A DNA stretch of 64,000 nt from B1 sp964355075 (lineage in GTDB: Bacteria; Bacteroidota; Bacteroidia; UKL13-3): NCBI GenBank assembly GCA_964355075.1, contig CAYHCF010000006.1, forward strand, positions 54,533-118,532, in the 5' to 3' direction. A model generated the notes under the pieces. That model was not told the DNA's origin, ran no database searches, and saw only the letters and a list, made by a program, of their open reading frames with translations. How positions within the stretch are numbered: position 1 is the stretch's first letter; each line of letters starts with the position of its first letter. Shown here in pieces: positions 24,607 through 32,876 of the stretch. Made by a program: the position numbers and the translations under genes.

Positions 24607-25876
24607 AAAAATTCACTATCTGTATTTTGCATTTGTTGCAGAATTGCTTCTGATATTTTATTTGAGAAATGATATGGGTTTTATTTTGAGCCCGATATTA
24701 ATCTTAACTGCCGGACTCTTTTTGTCTGTTTATCCGGTTTTTTTAATAAAAGGCATACCTGTATCGAATGAAGACCGAAAAAGTGTTATTCGAATAATCA
24801 GCAATAAAGACAAAACGCTGAACTGGATTGTATTTGCAGGTTTATCTCTTGTATTCATAGTTTGGTCGTATATATTGTTTCAGAATAATCCAATTAATAT
24901 CAGGCAATCGGATATCATACCTTTTATCAAAGAAGTTTTGGTAAAGCGGTTTTTGGCAAATGAAAATGTATATGCCCCTGTACAATTTAATGATTATGGG
25001 GTTGTATTTACGCCAAATTATTTGCCATTTCAGTGGGGACCCTTTTCAATTGCGGCCATATTGAAAATTGATTTTCGCTGGATTTATGTTTTTGCATTTT
25101 TGGGTGCAGCAGCCTACCAGAATTTTCATTTTCAAAAAAGTAAAATTGCAAAATCAAAGTTGATGGGTCTGAGTGCTTTACCTTTTCTGATCGTATTTTC
25201 AATTTATTTAAAGCAACCTGTTGATGTAGCCCATTCAATAGAAATATTAACACTTTCTTATTATTTCTTCCTTGCCACAGCTTTATTCATTAAAAGAAAT
25301 TCTGTAAAAGGTATAGCACTTACGCTTCCTTTGTTATCTCGTTATTCATTTCTGTTTTGGTTACCGGTCTATTTTTACGGTTTATGGAATGACAATCGTA
25401 AAAAATGCATCATTACCGGATTGTTTTTTCTGGCATTTATCAGCGTATTTTTTGTAATCCCGTTTGTAATTCCCAATCCAGATTTCCTAAAATCCTTTAA
25501 TAATATTTATTTGCAGGGTGCCATAAGGGAGTGGAGTGGCCAATCCTGGCAACATCCAGGAGACAAACCTTTTCAGCTATTTCAGGGAATGGGATTTGCC
25601 AGTTGGTTTTATTGCTTTTACGAAGGCACCTTAGAAGAGAAGATTTTAGCGCTGAAATGGGTTTTGGTGGGAGTTTGTTTTTTGAGCATGCTTATTCCAA
25701 TTCTATATCATCATAAAGTACGTAAAATTATTAGCTCTGAACTTTTTGCTTTGCTATCTCTGAAGTTTTGCCTGACCTTATTTTACGCATTTATTTTGGT
25801 ACCTTACATATACCTATTCTGGATACCACTCATTGTAAGTGTAGTAATTATCAACAAAGTAAGTGTTGAACCTTAG
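24593..25876 (+). CDS. Multi-span membrane protein, GT-C/GT87-like glycosyltransferase candidate
   Basis: 427 residues from GTG 24593 (TTG 24566 also possible but lies well inside the previous gene). About ten membrane spans. The segment RQSDIIPFIKEVLVKRFLAN with YAPVQFNDYGVVFTPNYLPFQWGPF resembles the acidic first loop plus aromatic-rich stretch of lipid-linked-sugar mannosyl/arabinosyltransferases. The overlap of 14 bp with the transglycosylase gene suggests a shared envelope role. Exact donor and acceptor unknown. Confidence 0.65.
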   Translation: MKKIEKIHYLYFAFVAELLLIFYLRNDMGFILSPILILTAGLFLSVYPVFLIKGIPVSNEDRKSVIRIISNKDKTLNWIVFAGLSLVFIVWSYILFQNNPINIRQSDIIPFIKEVLVKRFLANENVYAPVQFNDYGVVFTPNYLPFQWGPFSIAAILKIDFRWIYVFAFLGAAAYQNFHFQKSKIAKSKLMGLSALPFLIVFSIYLKQPVDVAHSIEILTLSYYFFLATALFIKRNSVKGIALTLPLLSRYSFLFWLPVYFYGLWNDNRKKCIITGLFFLAFISVFFVIPFVIPNPDFLKSFNNIYLQGAIREWSGQSWQHPGDKPFQLFQGMGFASWFYCFYEGTLEEKILALKWVLVGVCFLSMLIPILYHHKVRKIISSELFALLSLKFCLTLFYAFILVPYIYLFWIPLIVSVVIINKVSVEP

Positions 25877-25962
25877 GTTTAACTTTAGTCCTTTCTAAAT
25901 CCTATTCTTTTTCTGATAAGATGAGTGGTTGGTTCTACTAATTGCAATTTGAAATTATAGCT

Positions 25963-25997
25963 TTAACTTGAGGTCGCATTTTGCGACTTCAAGTTAA
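25963..25997. repeat. 16-bp palindrome between convergent genes
   Basis: Arms 25963-25978 and 25982-25997 (TTAACTTGAGGTCGCA and its complement with one G/T mismatch) around a 3-nt T loop. Strong hairpin but no T run, so it is a weak candidate for a bidirectional terminator; it may instead be a protein-binding site or repeat copy. Confidence 0.7.
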
Positions 25998-26049
25998 GAT
26001 TAATTTGTTATCTCACGGACTGTTACCGTTTGATAATTGCCAGAAACAA

Positions 26050-26760
26050 CTACGAAGCTACAATATAAATGGACTGACTTACGGCTCTTAGCACAGGAAT
26101 TCTTTCTAAAAGATCTCCAATAATAATGGAAGGCTTAACCAAACTTTCCGGAATGCCCGGAAGCAAGAAATCTCTATATGAGACCGAAATATCAGTGAAA
26201 CCAGACTGTTTTAATTCTTTGCGGATAAATGATTTACTGAATGCCATTTCATCCGGTTCAAGGTGTGCTTTTTCTCTAAAATACGGGTAGGTGAAAATTA
26301 AATGAACATAGGGGTTATAAATATTGGGTTCCCAAAAAATGATCTTCCCATTGGGCTTCAATAATTTCTTTAAATTAACCAGGGCTGTATCCAAATGATG
26401 ATACAGATGATGTAGGATGCCATTACCTACAATATAATCGAATTTCTTTTCTTTAAAGTCACCAATTTTGTTAAAATCAAGAAAATCATATTGTAATTTT
26501 GGATGAATAAAATTCTTTCTGGCTTCCTCAATAAAGGGAACGCATAAATCGGTGCCTAATACATGCATATTGCTTTTTTGTGCGAGCATAAATGCGATAT
26601 CACCGGTACCACAACCAATCTCCAAAATAGTGCCATTCGGATCCATCTTCATGGTTTCTATCATGGCATCACATCTTCTCTCAGCCCTGATCTGCGTACT
26701 TTTACTATCTGCCCACCCCTGATTGTACCCCCTGTCGTCCTTTTTATTGTTATCGTTCAT
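26050..26760 (-). CDS. Class I SAM-dependent methyltransferase
   Basis: 236 residues. Motif I ILEIGCGTGDIAFML, acidic residue after beta-2 (VLGTDLC), motif near YIVGNGILHHLYHH and post-motif LKKLLKPNGKIIFWEPN. Fits small-molecule or glycan O/C-methyltransferases. Last gene of the minus-strand run transketolase N, transketolase C, epimerase-GT2, methyltransferase, separated from the fusion gene by 19 bp. Probably methylates the sugar or lipid built by these enzymes. Confidence 0.85.
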   Translation of the reverse strand: MNDNNKKDDRGYNQGWADSKSTQIRAERRCDAMIETMKMDPNGTILEIGCGTGDIAFMLAQKSNMHVLGTDLCVPFIEEARKNFIHPKLQYDFLDFNKIGDFKEKKFDYIVGNGILHHLYHHLDTALVNLKKLLKPNGKIIFWEPNIYNPYVHLIFTYPYFREKAHLEPDEMAFSKSFIRKELKQSGFTDISVSYRDFLLPGIPESLVKPSIIIGDLLERIPVLRAVSQSIYIVAS

Positions 26761-26779
26761 TGCAACTTATTTAACTAAC

Positions 26780-28708
26780 TCAATATGTTTTCCTATATAT
26801 ATTTCTTCGGATAAATTTTGGTCTGCGTTTGGTTTCCTCAAGAATTTTGGCCTGGTATTCTCCAAGAACTGAAATACCCAGCATCTGCAAGCCACCGAAA
26901 AATAAAATCAAAACAATGATAGTGGTTACCCCATGCGGATTACCCGGAAACATAAAATAAAAGATGATTTGAAGGAGAATAGCCATAAAAGAAATGATGG
27001 TTAACGACCACCCCAGATAAGTCAGCAATTCTAAAGGTACATAACTAAAGCTGAAGATTGCTTTGCGCGCCCAGGCAATATTTTTTCGCCAGTTATTGGT
27101 GGTAACGCCAAACATTCTTTCCGGACGGATATAATCTACACCGGTTTGCCTGAAGCCAACCCAGGCTCTCAGACCTCTTAAAAACTGATCCGTTTCAGGT
27201 AGTTTAATAATTTCATTCACCACTTTTCTGTCCATCAGGGCAAAATCACCGGCATCTAATGGAATAGGTACATAACTCACACTTCTGAATAAACGATAGA
27301 ATACCTTGTAAAAAAATACCAGACTTTGCTTGCCTTCTCTTCTCACCCGACGGCCAAAAATCACATCATAACCATTCAGGTATTCTTCATAAAAATTTTC
27401 TATTAATTCCGGTGGATCCTGCAAGTCGCCGTCAAGCAGGATAACTCCATCTCCTGTTGAGATTTCCATGCCCGATAAGAAGGCACTCTGTGAACCAAAA
27501 TTCCGGGAATGTTCTATGGCAATTACATGGTCATCTTTATCTACAAGTTTTTGCAGAATCTCATTGGTATGATCGGGTGAGCAATCATTCACGAAAATAA
27601 TTTCATAATCCACAATCAGTTTTTCAAAAACCTTTGTCAAACGATCATACATAAACGGAATCGCCTCGGCATCCTTATAACAGGCAATAACAGCCGATAA
27701 TTTATGTTTGATTTTATCCTGTACCAATTTCTTTTCATACAGCGGAATAGCATAGTTTTTTTGCCAGATATACGTTTTGGAGAGTCCTTCTTTTAAGCTG
27801 GTTTCACTTTCCCAATCTATCATTTCTTTGGCTTGGGATGCATCGCCATACCACTCTTTCAAATCCCATTTTCGGTTGGGCATATCCCCCCAATGCGGAT
27901 CAACTTTGAGATCAAACAAATTTTTGATTTCTGAAGCGATATCTCTAATAGTGGTTTTCTTGTTACTGGCAATATTGAGCGACCGTCCTTTGATTTTTTG
28001 AATTTGGTTTGCCGACAATAAGGTGGCCAAAATGGCATCATCAATATACACAAAGTCTCTTGAAATATCAGGCTGAACCAAAGGAGGATAGCTTCCTTTC
28101 ATTCCTTCATCAATCAGTTTCGGAATAAGTCTGTCGGGTTCTTCATAGGGTCCATAGATCGAATAGTATCTAAGATTGGTGACCGGCATTTCCTTCAGCG
28201 TTCCATAATATTTAATCATATGAGCTGCACTCACTTTTGTTACAGCATAATGAGAGTTTGGCAAGAACGGATCATTTTCTTTTGGAGCAGATGCATTGAG
28301 TCCATATTCTGAAGAACTACCGGCATGTACAAACGCATGAATGGCATATTTGGATGAGATTTCAAGAACATTTAAAAAGCCCATCACATTGGTTTCATAA
28401 ATCAATTCAACATCATTCTGCTTACTGTAAGCACCATAGGCTACCAAATCGAAAACGGTTCTGAATGAATGCGCATCAAATAATTTTCCTACCTGTTCTC
28501 TTTTTGTAATATTACAATGTAAAATGTATTGTGGATTTATATCATCCAGGCGCCAGGGAATAAATGGCTTGCTGGTCACTGCGAAAATATCTTGTCTGTA
28601 ATTAAGAATAGTTCTTACAAGATTGGATCCCATAAAACCTCCGGCTCCAAACACCACAATAGGGCCCTGTAGCTTTAATACCTCGGTTTTTATTTTTTCG
28701 CTAGTCAT
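26780..28708 (-). CDS. Fusion of NAD-dependent sugar epimerase/dehydratase and GT2 glycosyltransferase
   Basis: 642 residues. Residues about 15-320 form an extended SDR sugar-nucleotide epimerase: GAGGFMGSNLVRT Rossmann loop and YAVTK (Tyr-xxx-Lys). Residues about 340-642 form a polyprenyl-phosphate-type GT2 (ArnC/GtrB-like): SAVIACYKDAEAIPF, VNDCSPDHT, LLDGDLQDPPE, LDAGDFALMDRKVV, and two C-terminal membrane helices. The GT2 half is similar to the free-standing GT2 at 36361. The fusion would make an activated sugar and pass it to undecaprenyl or dolichyl-type phosphate. Placed between split transketolase genes and a methyltransferase. Confidence 0.9.
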   Translation of the reverse strand: MTSEKIKTEVLKLQGPIVVFGAGGFMGSNLVRTILNYRQDIFAVTSKPFIPWRLDDINPQYILHCNITKREQVGKLFDAHSFRTVFDLVAYGAYSKQNDVELIYETNVMGFLNVLEISSKYAIHAFVHAGSSSEYGLNASAPKENDPFLPNSHYAVTKVSAAHMIKYYGTLKEMPVTNLRYYSIYGPYEEPDRLIPKLIDEGMKGSYPPLVQPDISRDFVYIDDAILATLLSANQIQKIKGRSLNIASNKKTTIRDIASEIKNLFDLKVDPHWGDMPNRKWDLKEWYGDASQAKEMIDWESETSLKEGLSKTYIWQKNYAIPLYEKKLVQDKIKHKLSAVIACYKDAEAIPFMYDRLTKVFEKLIVDYEIIFVNDCSPDHTNEILQKLVDKDDHVIAIEHSRNFGSQSAFLSGMEISTGDGVILLDGDLQDPPELIENFYEEYLNGYDVIFGRRVRREGKQSLVFFYKVFYRLFRSVSYVPIPLDAGDFALMDRKVVNEIIKLPETDQFLRGLRAWVGFRQTGVDYIRPERMFGVTTNNWRKNIAWARKAIFSFSYVPLELLTYLGWSLTIISFMAILLQIIFYFMFPGNPHGVTTIIVLILFFGGLQMLGISVLGEYQAKILEETKRRPKFIRRNIYRKTY

Positions 28709-28718
28709 ACAAAAAAAA

Positions 28719-29633
28719 TTAATATTTAAAAAATTGTTCTAAAGCCATTTTTAATGGTTCTCCCGCCAATTGATTTTCTTCCTGATGCCATTTCTGATCA
28801 CCGTAATTACCCGAAGGATATCCATGTGCACATAAGGAATGAACCTGCAAATTATCCGGATCAATACATGGATTTTTTAATAGTTGTAAGGCCAATAATT
28901 CCCCGATTCCACCTGCTTCATAATGTTCTTCTATGGTAAGAATCTTATGAGTTTGATTGATATCATTAATCAATTCCTCAGGGAACCCTACGAGAGGAAT
29001 CTGTCCAATTGCCCAGATAGAAAGATTCAAATTCAATGTTTCATTTAGTTGATATGCATTTATAATAACCGGCCCAATTCCAATGAGCACTCCTTTTGTT
29101 CCCTTTGTCAATTGTCGGAATGGCGCAAATGGCATAGCGGATTCAGCGCGTTTGATACTGTTATTTAATCGCAGATAATTGGGTCTTTTATCTAGCACCA
29201 TTTGTTGTACTGCTTCGGCCACATCTTCATTAAAAACCGGGGCATAGATCTGCATATTTTGAACGGAACGCATGAGGGCAATATCTTCTAAGCAATGGTG
29301 GGTTGATCCCATAATTCCATATCCATAGCCACCCCCGTTACCAATAATTTTTACAGGCAGATTATGAAGCCCCAACTCATTTCTAATTTGTTCAAAGGGC
29401 CTGTTTACTACAAATGGAGCAATGCTATAAACAAAAGGCATAAAACCATCATAGGCTAAAGATGCGGCCACTGAGATCATATTTTGCTCTGAGATGCCCA
29501 TATTTACAAAGCGTTCTCCCATAACCCCTTCAAGTTCTTCAAATGCCATAAACCCTAAATCTCCTGTTAAAAAAACAAAAGACGGATGGGTTTCAGCCAG
29601 ATTAAGAAGCGATTCTGATAATTCTTTTCTCAT
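28719..29633 (-). CDS. Transketolase, C-terminal half subunit
   Basis: 304 residues. Pyrimidine-binding domain: FLTGDLGFMAFEELEGVMG, RFVNMGISEQNMISVAASLAYDG with the Glu that activates thiamine diphosphate, and a C-terminal domain with ILTIEEHYEAGGIGELLA. Pairs with the N-terminal subunit encoded 6 bp upstream. Split transketolases like this occur in sugar-modification clusters as well as in pentose phosphate metabolism; the neighbourhood favours the former. Confidence 0.92.
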   Translation of the reverse strand: MRKELSESLLNLAETHPSFVFLTGDLGFMAFEELEGVMGERFVNMGISEQNMISVAASLAYDGFMPFVYSIAPFVVNRPFEQIRNELGLHNLPVKIIGNGGGYGYGIMGSTHHCLEDIALMRSVQNMQIYAPVFNEDVAEAVQQMVLDKRPNYLRLNNSIKRAESAMPFAPFRQLTKGTKGVLIGIGPVIINAYQLNETLNLNLSIWAIGQIPLVGFPEELINDINQTHKILTIEEHYEAGGIGELLALQLLKNPCIDPDNLQVHSLCAHGYPSGNYGDQKWHQEENQLAGEPLKMALEQFFKY

Positions 29634-29639
29634 GAATTC

Positions 29640-30434
29640 CTATTGGCGGTTTAGTTCGACCTGTAATAAATCATAATCATCCTGATTGATGGGTAAATAA
29701 TGGCAGCCCAATTTCCCTTCCATATTCTTCCAACCATTTCCCTTAATCGTATTGGCTATGATAACCAGGGGTTTTACAGCCTTTTCAAATAAGTTTTTGA
29801 GTTCAGTCAATTCTTTTATTTCATGACCATTAACGACGTAAACATCAAATCCAAAACTTCTCAGTTTTTCATCTAAGGGTTCTATCCGCATCACCTCTTC
29901 CGTTTTACCAAAGCCTTGTAAAAAGTTTCTGTCTATGATCCAAATAACATTATTTAGCTGGTGTTGATGAATAAACAGAGCGGCCTCCCAGGTACTACCT
30001 TCATTTAATTCTCCATCAGAAGTAATACAAAAGGTCTTTCTGTCGGATTTCTTTAATTTGGAAGCAAATCCAAAACCTGCTGCAATAGATAAACCATGTC
30101 CCAGACTACCTGTTGCAAATGGAATAGCGCTGTATTTATTTACCGGGGGATGGGCAGGAAGGGTGGTGTTATTTTGATAAAAAGTTAAAATCAGGTCTTC
30201 GGTAATTTCACCAGATTCGGCAAGAACACTATATAGGCAGGCCGCTGCATGACCTTTAGATAAGATCAGTTTATCCTGTTCCTGCATCCAGTGGAATTTG
30301 CTTACTGTCAATATTTCGGCACAGGACAGACTGGATCCAATATGTCCGGCATTGGCCATTCTATACATGTTTAAAAACCTGCGCTTTATACTTATTACTT
30401 TCGTTTGGATATTTGCGTTAATTTCAATATTCAT
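29640..30434 (-). CDS. Transketolase, N-terminal half subunit
   Basis: 264 residues. Thiamine diphosphate-binding domain: RMANAGHIGSSLSCAEIL, ILSKGHAAACLYSVL, GSLGHGLSIAAG and the metal/TPP motif SDGELNEGSTWEAALFIHQH with IDRN. With the following subunit it transfers two-carbon ketol units. First gene of a four-gene operon ending at 26050. Its promoter box lies 69 bases upstream, back to back with that of the 30556 gene. Confidence 0.92.
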   Translation of the reverse strand: MNIEINANIQTKVISIKRRFLNMYRMANAGHIGSSLSCAEILTVSKFHWMQEQDKLILSKGHAAACLYSVLAESGEITEDLILTFYQNNTTLPAHPPVNKYSAIPFATGSLGHGLSIAAGFGFASKLKKSDRKTFCITSDGELNEGSTWEAALFIHQHQLNNVIWIIDRNFLQGFGKTEEVMRIEPLDEKLRSFGFDVYVVNGHEIKELTELKNLFEKAVKPLVIIANTIKGNGWKNMEGKLGCHYLPINQDDYDLLQVELNRQ

Positions 30435-30503
30435 CAGTTAATTAAAAAATTTCATGACTTGTTGTATATAAGTCTGAAAATATAATAATTTATGCAGAAT
30501 AAA

Positions 30504-30511
30504 CAAAAGTA
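30504..30511 (-). promoter_or_regulatory. -7 box TACTTTTG of the transketolase/epimerase operon
   Basis: Exact TAnnTTTG on the minus strand, 69 bases before the start codon, implying a leader of about 60 nt. Confidence 0.45.
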
Positions 30512-30540
30512 GATTTATTCTCAGATAATTTATTTCTTCG

Positions 30541-30548
30541 TACATTCG
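30541..30548 (+). promoter_or_regulatory. -7 box TACATTCG with leaderless start at 30556
   Basis: Matches TAnnTTCG. Only seven bases separate it from the ATG, which is about where transcription should begin. It lies 29 bp from the oppositely oriented box of the transketolase operon. Confidence 0.5.
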
Positions 30549-30555
30549 ATGTAGA

Positions 30556-32148
30556 ATGAAAACAATAAGCAAAAATAGTTATCTCCCTATATGGATCGGG
30601 TTCATTTATGTTGTAATTTGTTTTTTACCCATTCTAAAAAGCGGGCTTTATTCCGATGACCTGCCTAATTTTCAATTCAAAACCTATCAACCCAAAGTTA
30701 AGAATGAAAATGCGATTCAACTTGCTCTGCCAGCTATTGAGACCTGGAAATCGGCCGGGCGTTTCACTCCGGTTTCTTTTTTCTGGATGGAGTTTGTTTT
30801 TAAAAATGTAAGCACCATTAAGAACTACAAATTAATGATATTTATATTAAATATTATGACCGTAATTATTTTCCTTATCTACTTGCGGGCCCTTAGAGTA
30901 AAAATAAATTACGGTATTTGGCTGATATGTTTCGGTTCGGTAATACAATACCGTATTGAATTTCATGATGCCTATACGAGTTTAAATGGCATGTATCAGG
31001 TATTGGCCATTTTTATATTTGCTAGTTTAATACTCCATTGTTATTACCTGATAAAGAGGAAAATGTGGCTTTTGATTTTGTCGGCTATTTGTTTTGTTAT
31101 CAGCATGTTGATTTCTGAAGTGGGATTGCTGGCGTTTTTCTTAGTCCCGTTTTCTGCTATCATTCTGAAAATACCATTTAGAAAATTCTGGCGCAGTTTT
31201 AACCTGTACCTTATCCTGTTCATGAGTTATCTTGCTTATGTTTTCTGGCTTCGGTATCATGTACAAGATAAGGATGTATATATAGGACTTAAAGCTGGTT
31301 TTGATTTATGGGCAATGGGAGAACTATTGGTGAAACAACTTTATGCCACACTGCCATTAACAAATCTGCAGGATAAATCGGCCATTCCCATTGTGCTTTT
31401 TCACCAATTCACTGACCTAAAAAACCTGTTAGGTGTGATTGCTATGTTTCTGTTGGGATATCTGGCTTTTCGGAGCTATCAATTACAACCGAAAAAAGAA
31501 GAAAAATACTTTAATTTTGCTCACCTGTTCCTTTTTGGTGCCATTCTGGTATTTCCCGCCTTATTTATTTTACCATCATTAAAATACCAGCAGGAGGTTA
31601 GGTGGGGGGTAGGATATTTGCCGGTTTATATACAAAATTTCGGAACAGCAACTTTGTTCACCTGTCTGTTTGAGTACGGTTTTCATAATTTGAAAAGGTC
31701 AGGTTCCGTATATTCAACTGTTTTTTTTATCTTTATTGTTTTCAGTACATCCATTAATTTTTTGTTTAACCATGCTTTGATAAATACGACTTCTTATAAA
31801 ATTAGTTTTCCGGCTCAAGTGCTTTATGACAGCGTGAAAGAAGGGATTTTAAAAAATTGCGATGACGGAAGTACGATAATTCTTGGCAATGATTTTTATT
31901 ATAAATCTCCGGAATCTTACCATTTACTTTTTAAGGAGATTACCGGTAAGGATTTTAAAGTGGTTGATGCAGGCACAAATTTTACCATGTCCGATTCTTC
32001 CCTTTGTTATTATTTAGATTGTAAACCCGGGAAAAAGGTAGTGGTTTCCCTTTACAGATTGAAGGGTTCAGACAACCAGACAAAAGTGCTAAATAAAAAA
32101 TTTGAAAGGGATTGTAACATAGATGTAATAAAGGAAGACGGTATTTAG
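30556..32148 (+). CDS. Multi-span membrane protein, GT-C fold candidate
   Basis: 530 residues. First helix about 10-30 followed by an acidic pair (GLYSDDLPNF), a classic position for the catalytic acidic residue of GT-C enzymes; about ten to eleven spans, then a soluble C-terminal domain from about 420 (YDSVKEGILKNCDDGSTIIL). Unknown substrate. Convergent with the GT2 gene at 32164 (15-bp gap). Divergent from the transketolase operon, so it may share its regulation. Confidence 0.6.
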   Translation: MKTISKNSYLPIWIGFIYVVICFLPILKSGLYSDDLPNFQFKTYQPKVKNENAIQLALPAIETWKSAGRFTPVSFFWMEFVFKNVSTIKNYKLMIFILNIMTVIIFLIYLRALRVKINYGIWLICFGSVIQYRIEFHDAYTSLNGMYQVLAIFIFASLILHCYYLIKRKMWLLILSAICFVISMLISEVGLLAFFLVPFSAIILKIPFRKFWRSFNLYLILFMSYLAYVFWLRYHVQDKDVYIGLKAGFDLWAMGELLVKQLYATLPLTNLQDKSAIPIVLFHQFTDLKNLLGVIAMFLLGYLAFRSYQLQPKKEEKYFNFAHLFLFGAILVFPALFILPSLKYQQEVRWGVGYLPVYIQNFGTATLFTCLFEYGFHNLKRSGSVYSTVFFIFIVFSTSINFLFNHALINTTSYKISFPAQVLYDSVKEGILKNCDDGSTIILGNDFYYKSPESYHLLFKEITGKDFKVVDAGTNFTMSDSSLCYYLDCKPGKKVVVSLYRLKGSDNQTKVLNKKFERDCNIDVIKEDGI

Positions 32149-32163
32149 AGTCTGCACTTAGTA

Positions 32164-32874
32164 TTAATCGGCTTTAAACAGACCGTATTTAAATATGCAA
32201 TAAATAGCCCGCAACCCATCTTTCCAGTTTATTTTTTTTCCCTCTTCATAGGTTCTTCCATAATAGGAAATGCCTACTTCATATATCCTGACTTTGGGAA
32301 TTCTGCTGATCTTTGCGGTAACCTCGGGTTCAAAGCCAAATCTCTTTTCTTTCAGATGAATGCTTTTTATCATATCTGATCGGAACAACTTATAGCAGGT
32401 TTCCATATCTGTTAAGTTTAAATTGTTAAACATATTTGACAAAAAGGTTAGAATATTGTTACCGATAGAATGCCAGAAAAACAGGATTCTATGAGGGTTT
32501 CCGCCAATAAACCTGGAACCATAAACGATATCGGCAAATCCATCCAAAACAGGTTTCAGCAAAATATTATATTCATTGGGGTCATATTCCAAATCAGCAT
32601 CCTGAACAATAATAAAATCTCCACTGGCCTCTTTTATGCCGGTATGTATAGATGCTCCCTTACCCATATTTATATTATGTTCCACATATTTAATATAAGG
32701 TTTTGATTCCATCTGATTTAAGATAATTTCTTTGCTGTTATCTGTGGAATAATCATTAACGATAATTATTTCTTTTTCTAAATCTCCGATTAAATTTACC
32801 GCACCAACTTTGTCTAAAATCCGGTGAATGGTTCTGGATTCATTATAAACCGGTATGATTATGGATAATTTCAT
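32164..32874 (-). CDS. GT2 glycosyltransferase, dolichyl/undecaprenyl-phosphate mannosyltransferase-like
   Basis: 236 residues, no membrane helix. SIIIPVYNESRTIHRIL, IVNDYSTDNS, HNINMGKGASIHTGI, catalytic VQDADLEYDPNEY and EVTAKISR. Pattern of DPM1-type enzymes that place a sugar on polyprenyl phosphate, which GT-C enzymes then use. Only 2 bp after the multi-span gene at 32877, so donor and user are co-transcribed. Confidence 0.9.
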   Translation of the reverse strand: MKLSIIIPVYNESRTIHRILDKVGAVNLIGDLEKEIIIVNDYSTDNSKEIILNQMESKPYIKYVEHNINMGKGASIHTGIKEASGDFIIVQDADLEYDPNEYNILLKPVLDGFADIVYGSRFIGGNPHRILFFWHSIGNNILTFLSNMFNNLNLTDMETCYKLFRSDMIKSIHLKEKRFGFEPEVTAKISRIPKVRIYEVGISYYGRTYEEGKKINWKDGLRAIYCIFKYGLFKAD

Positions 32875-32876
32875 CT

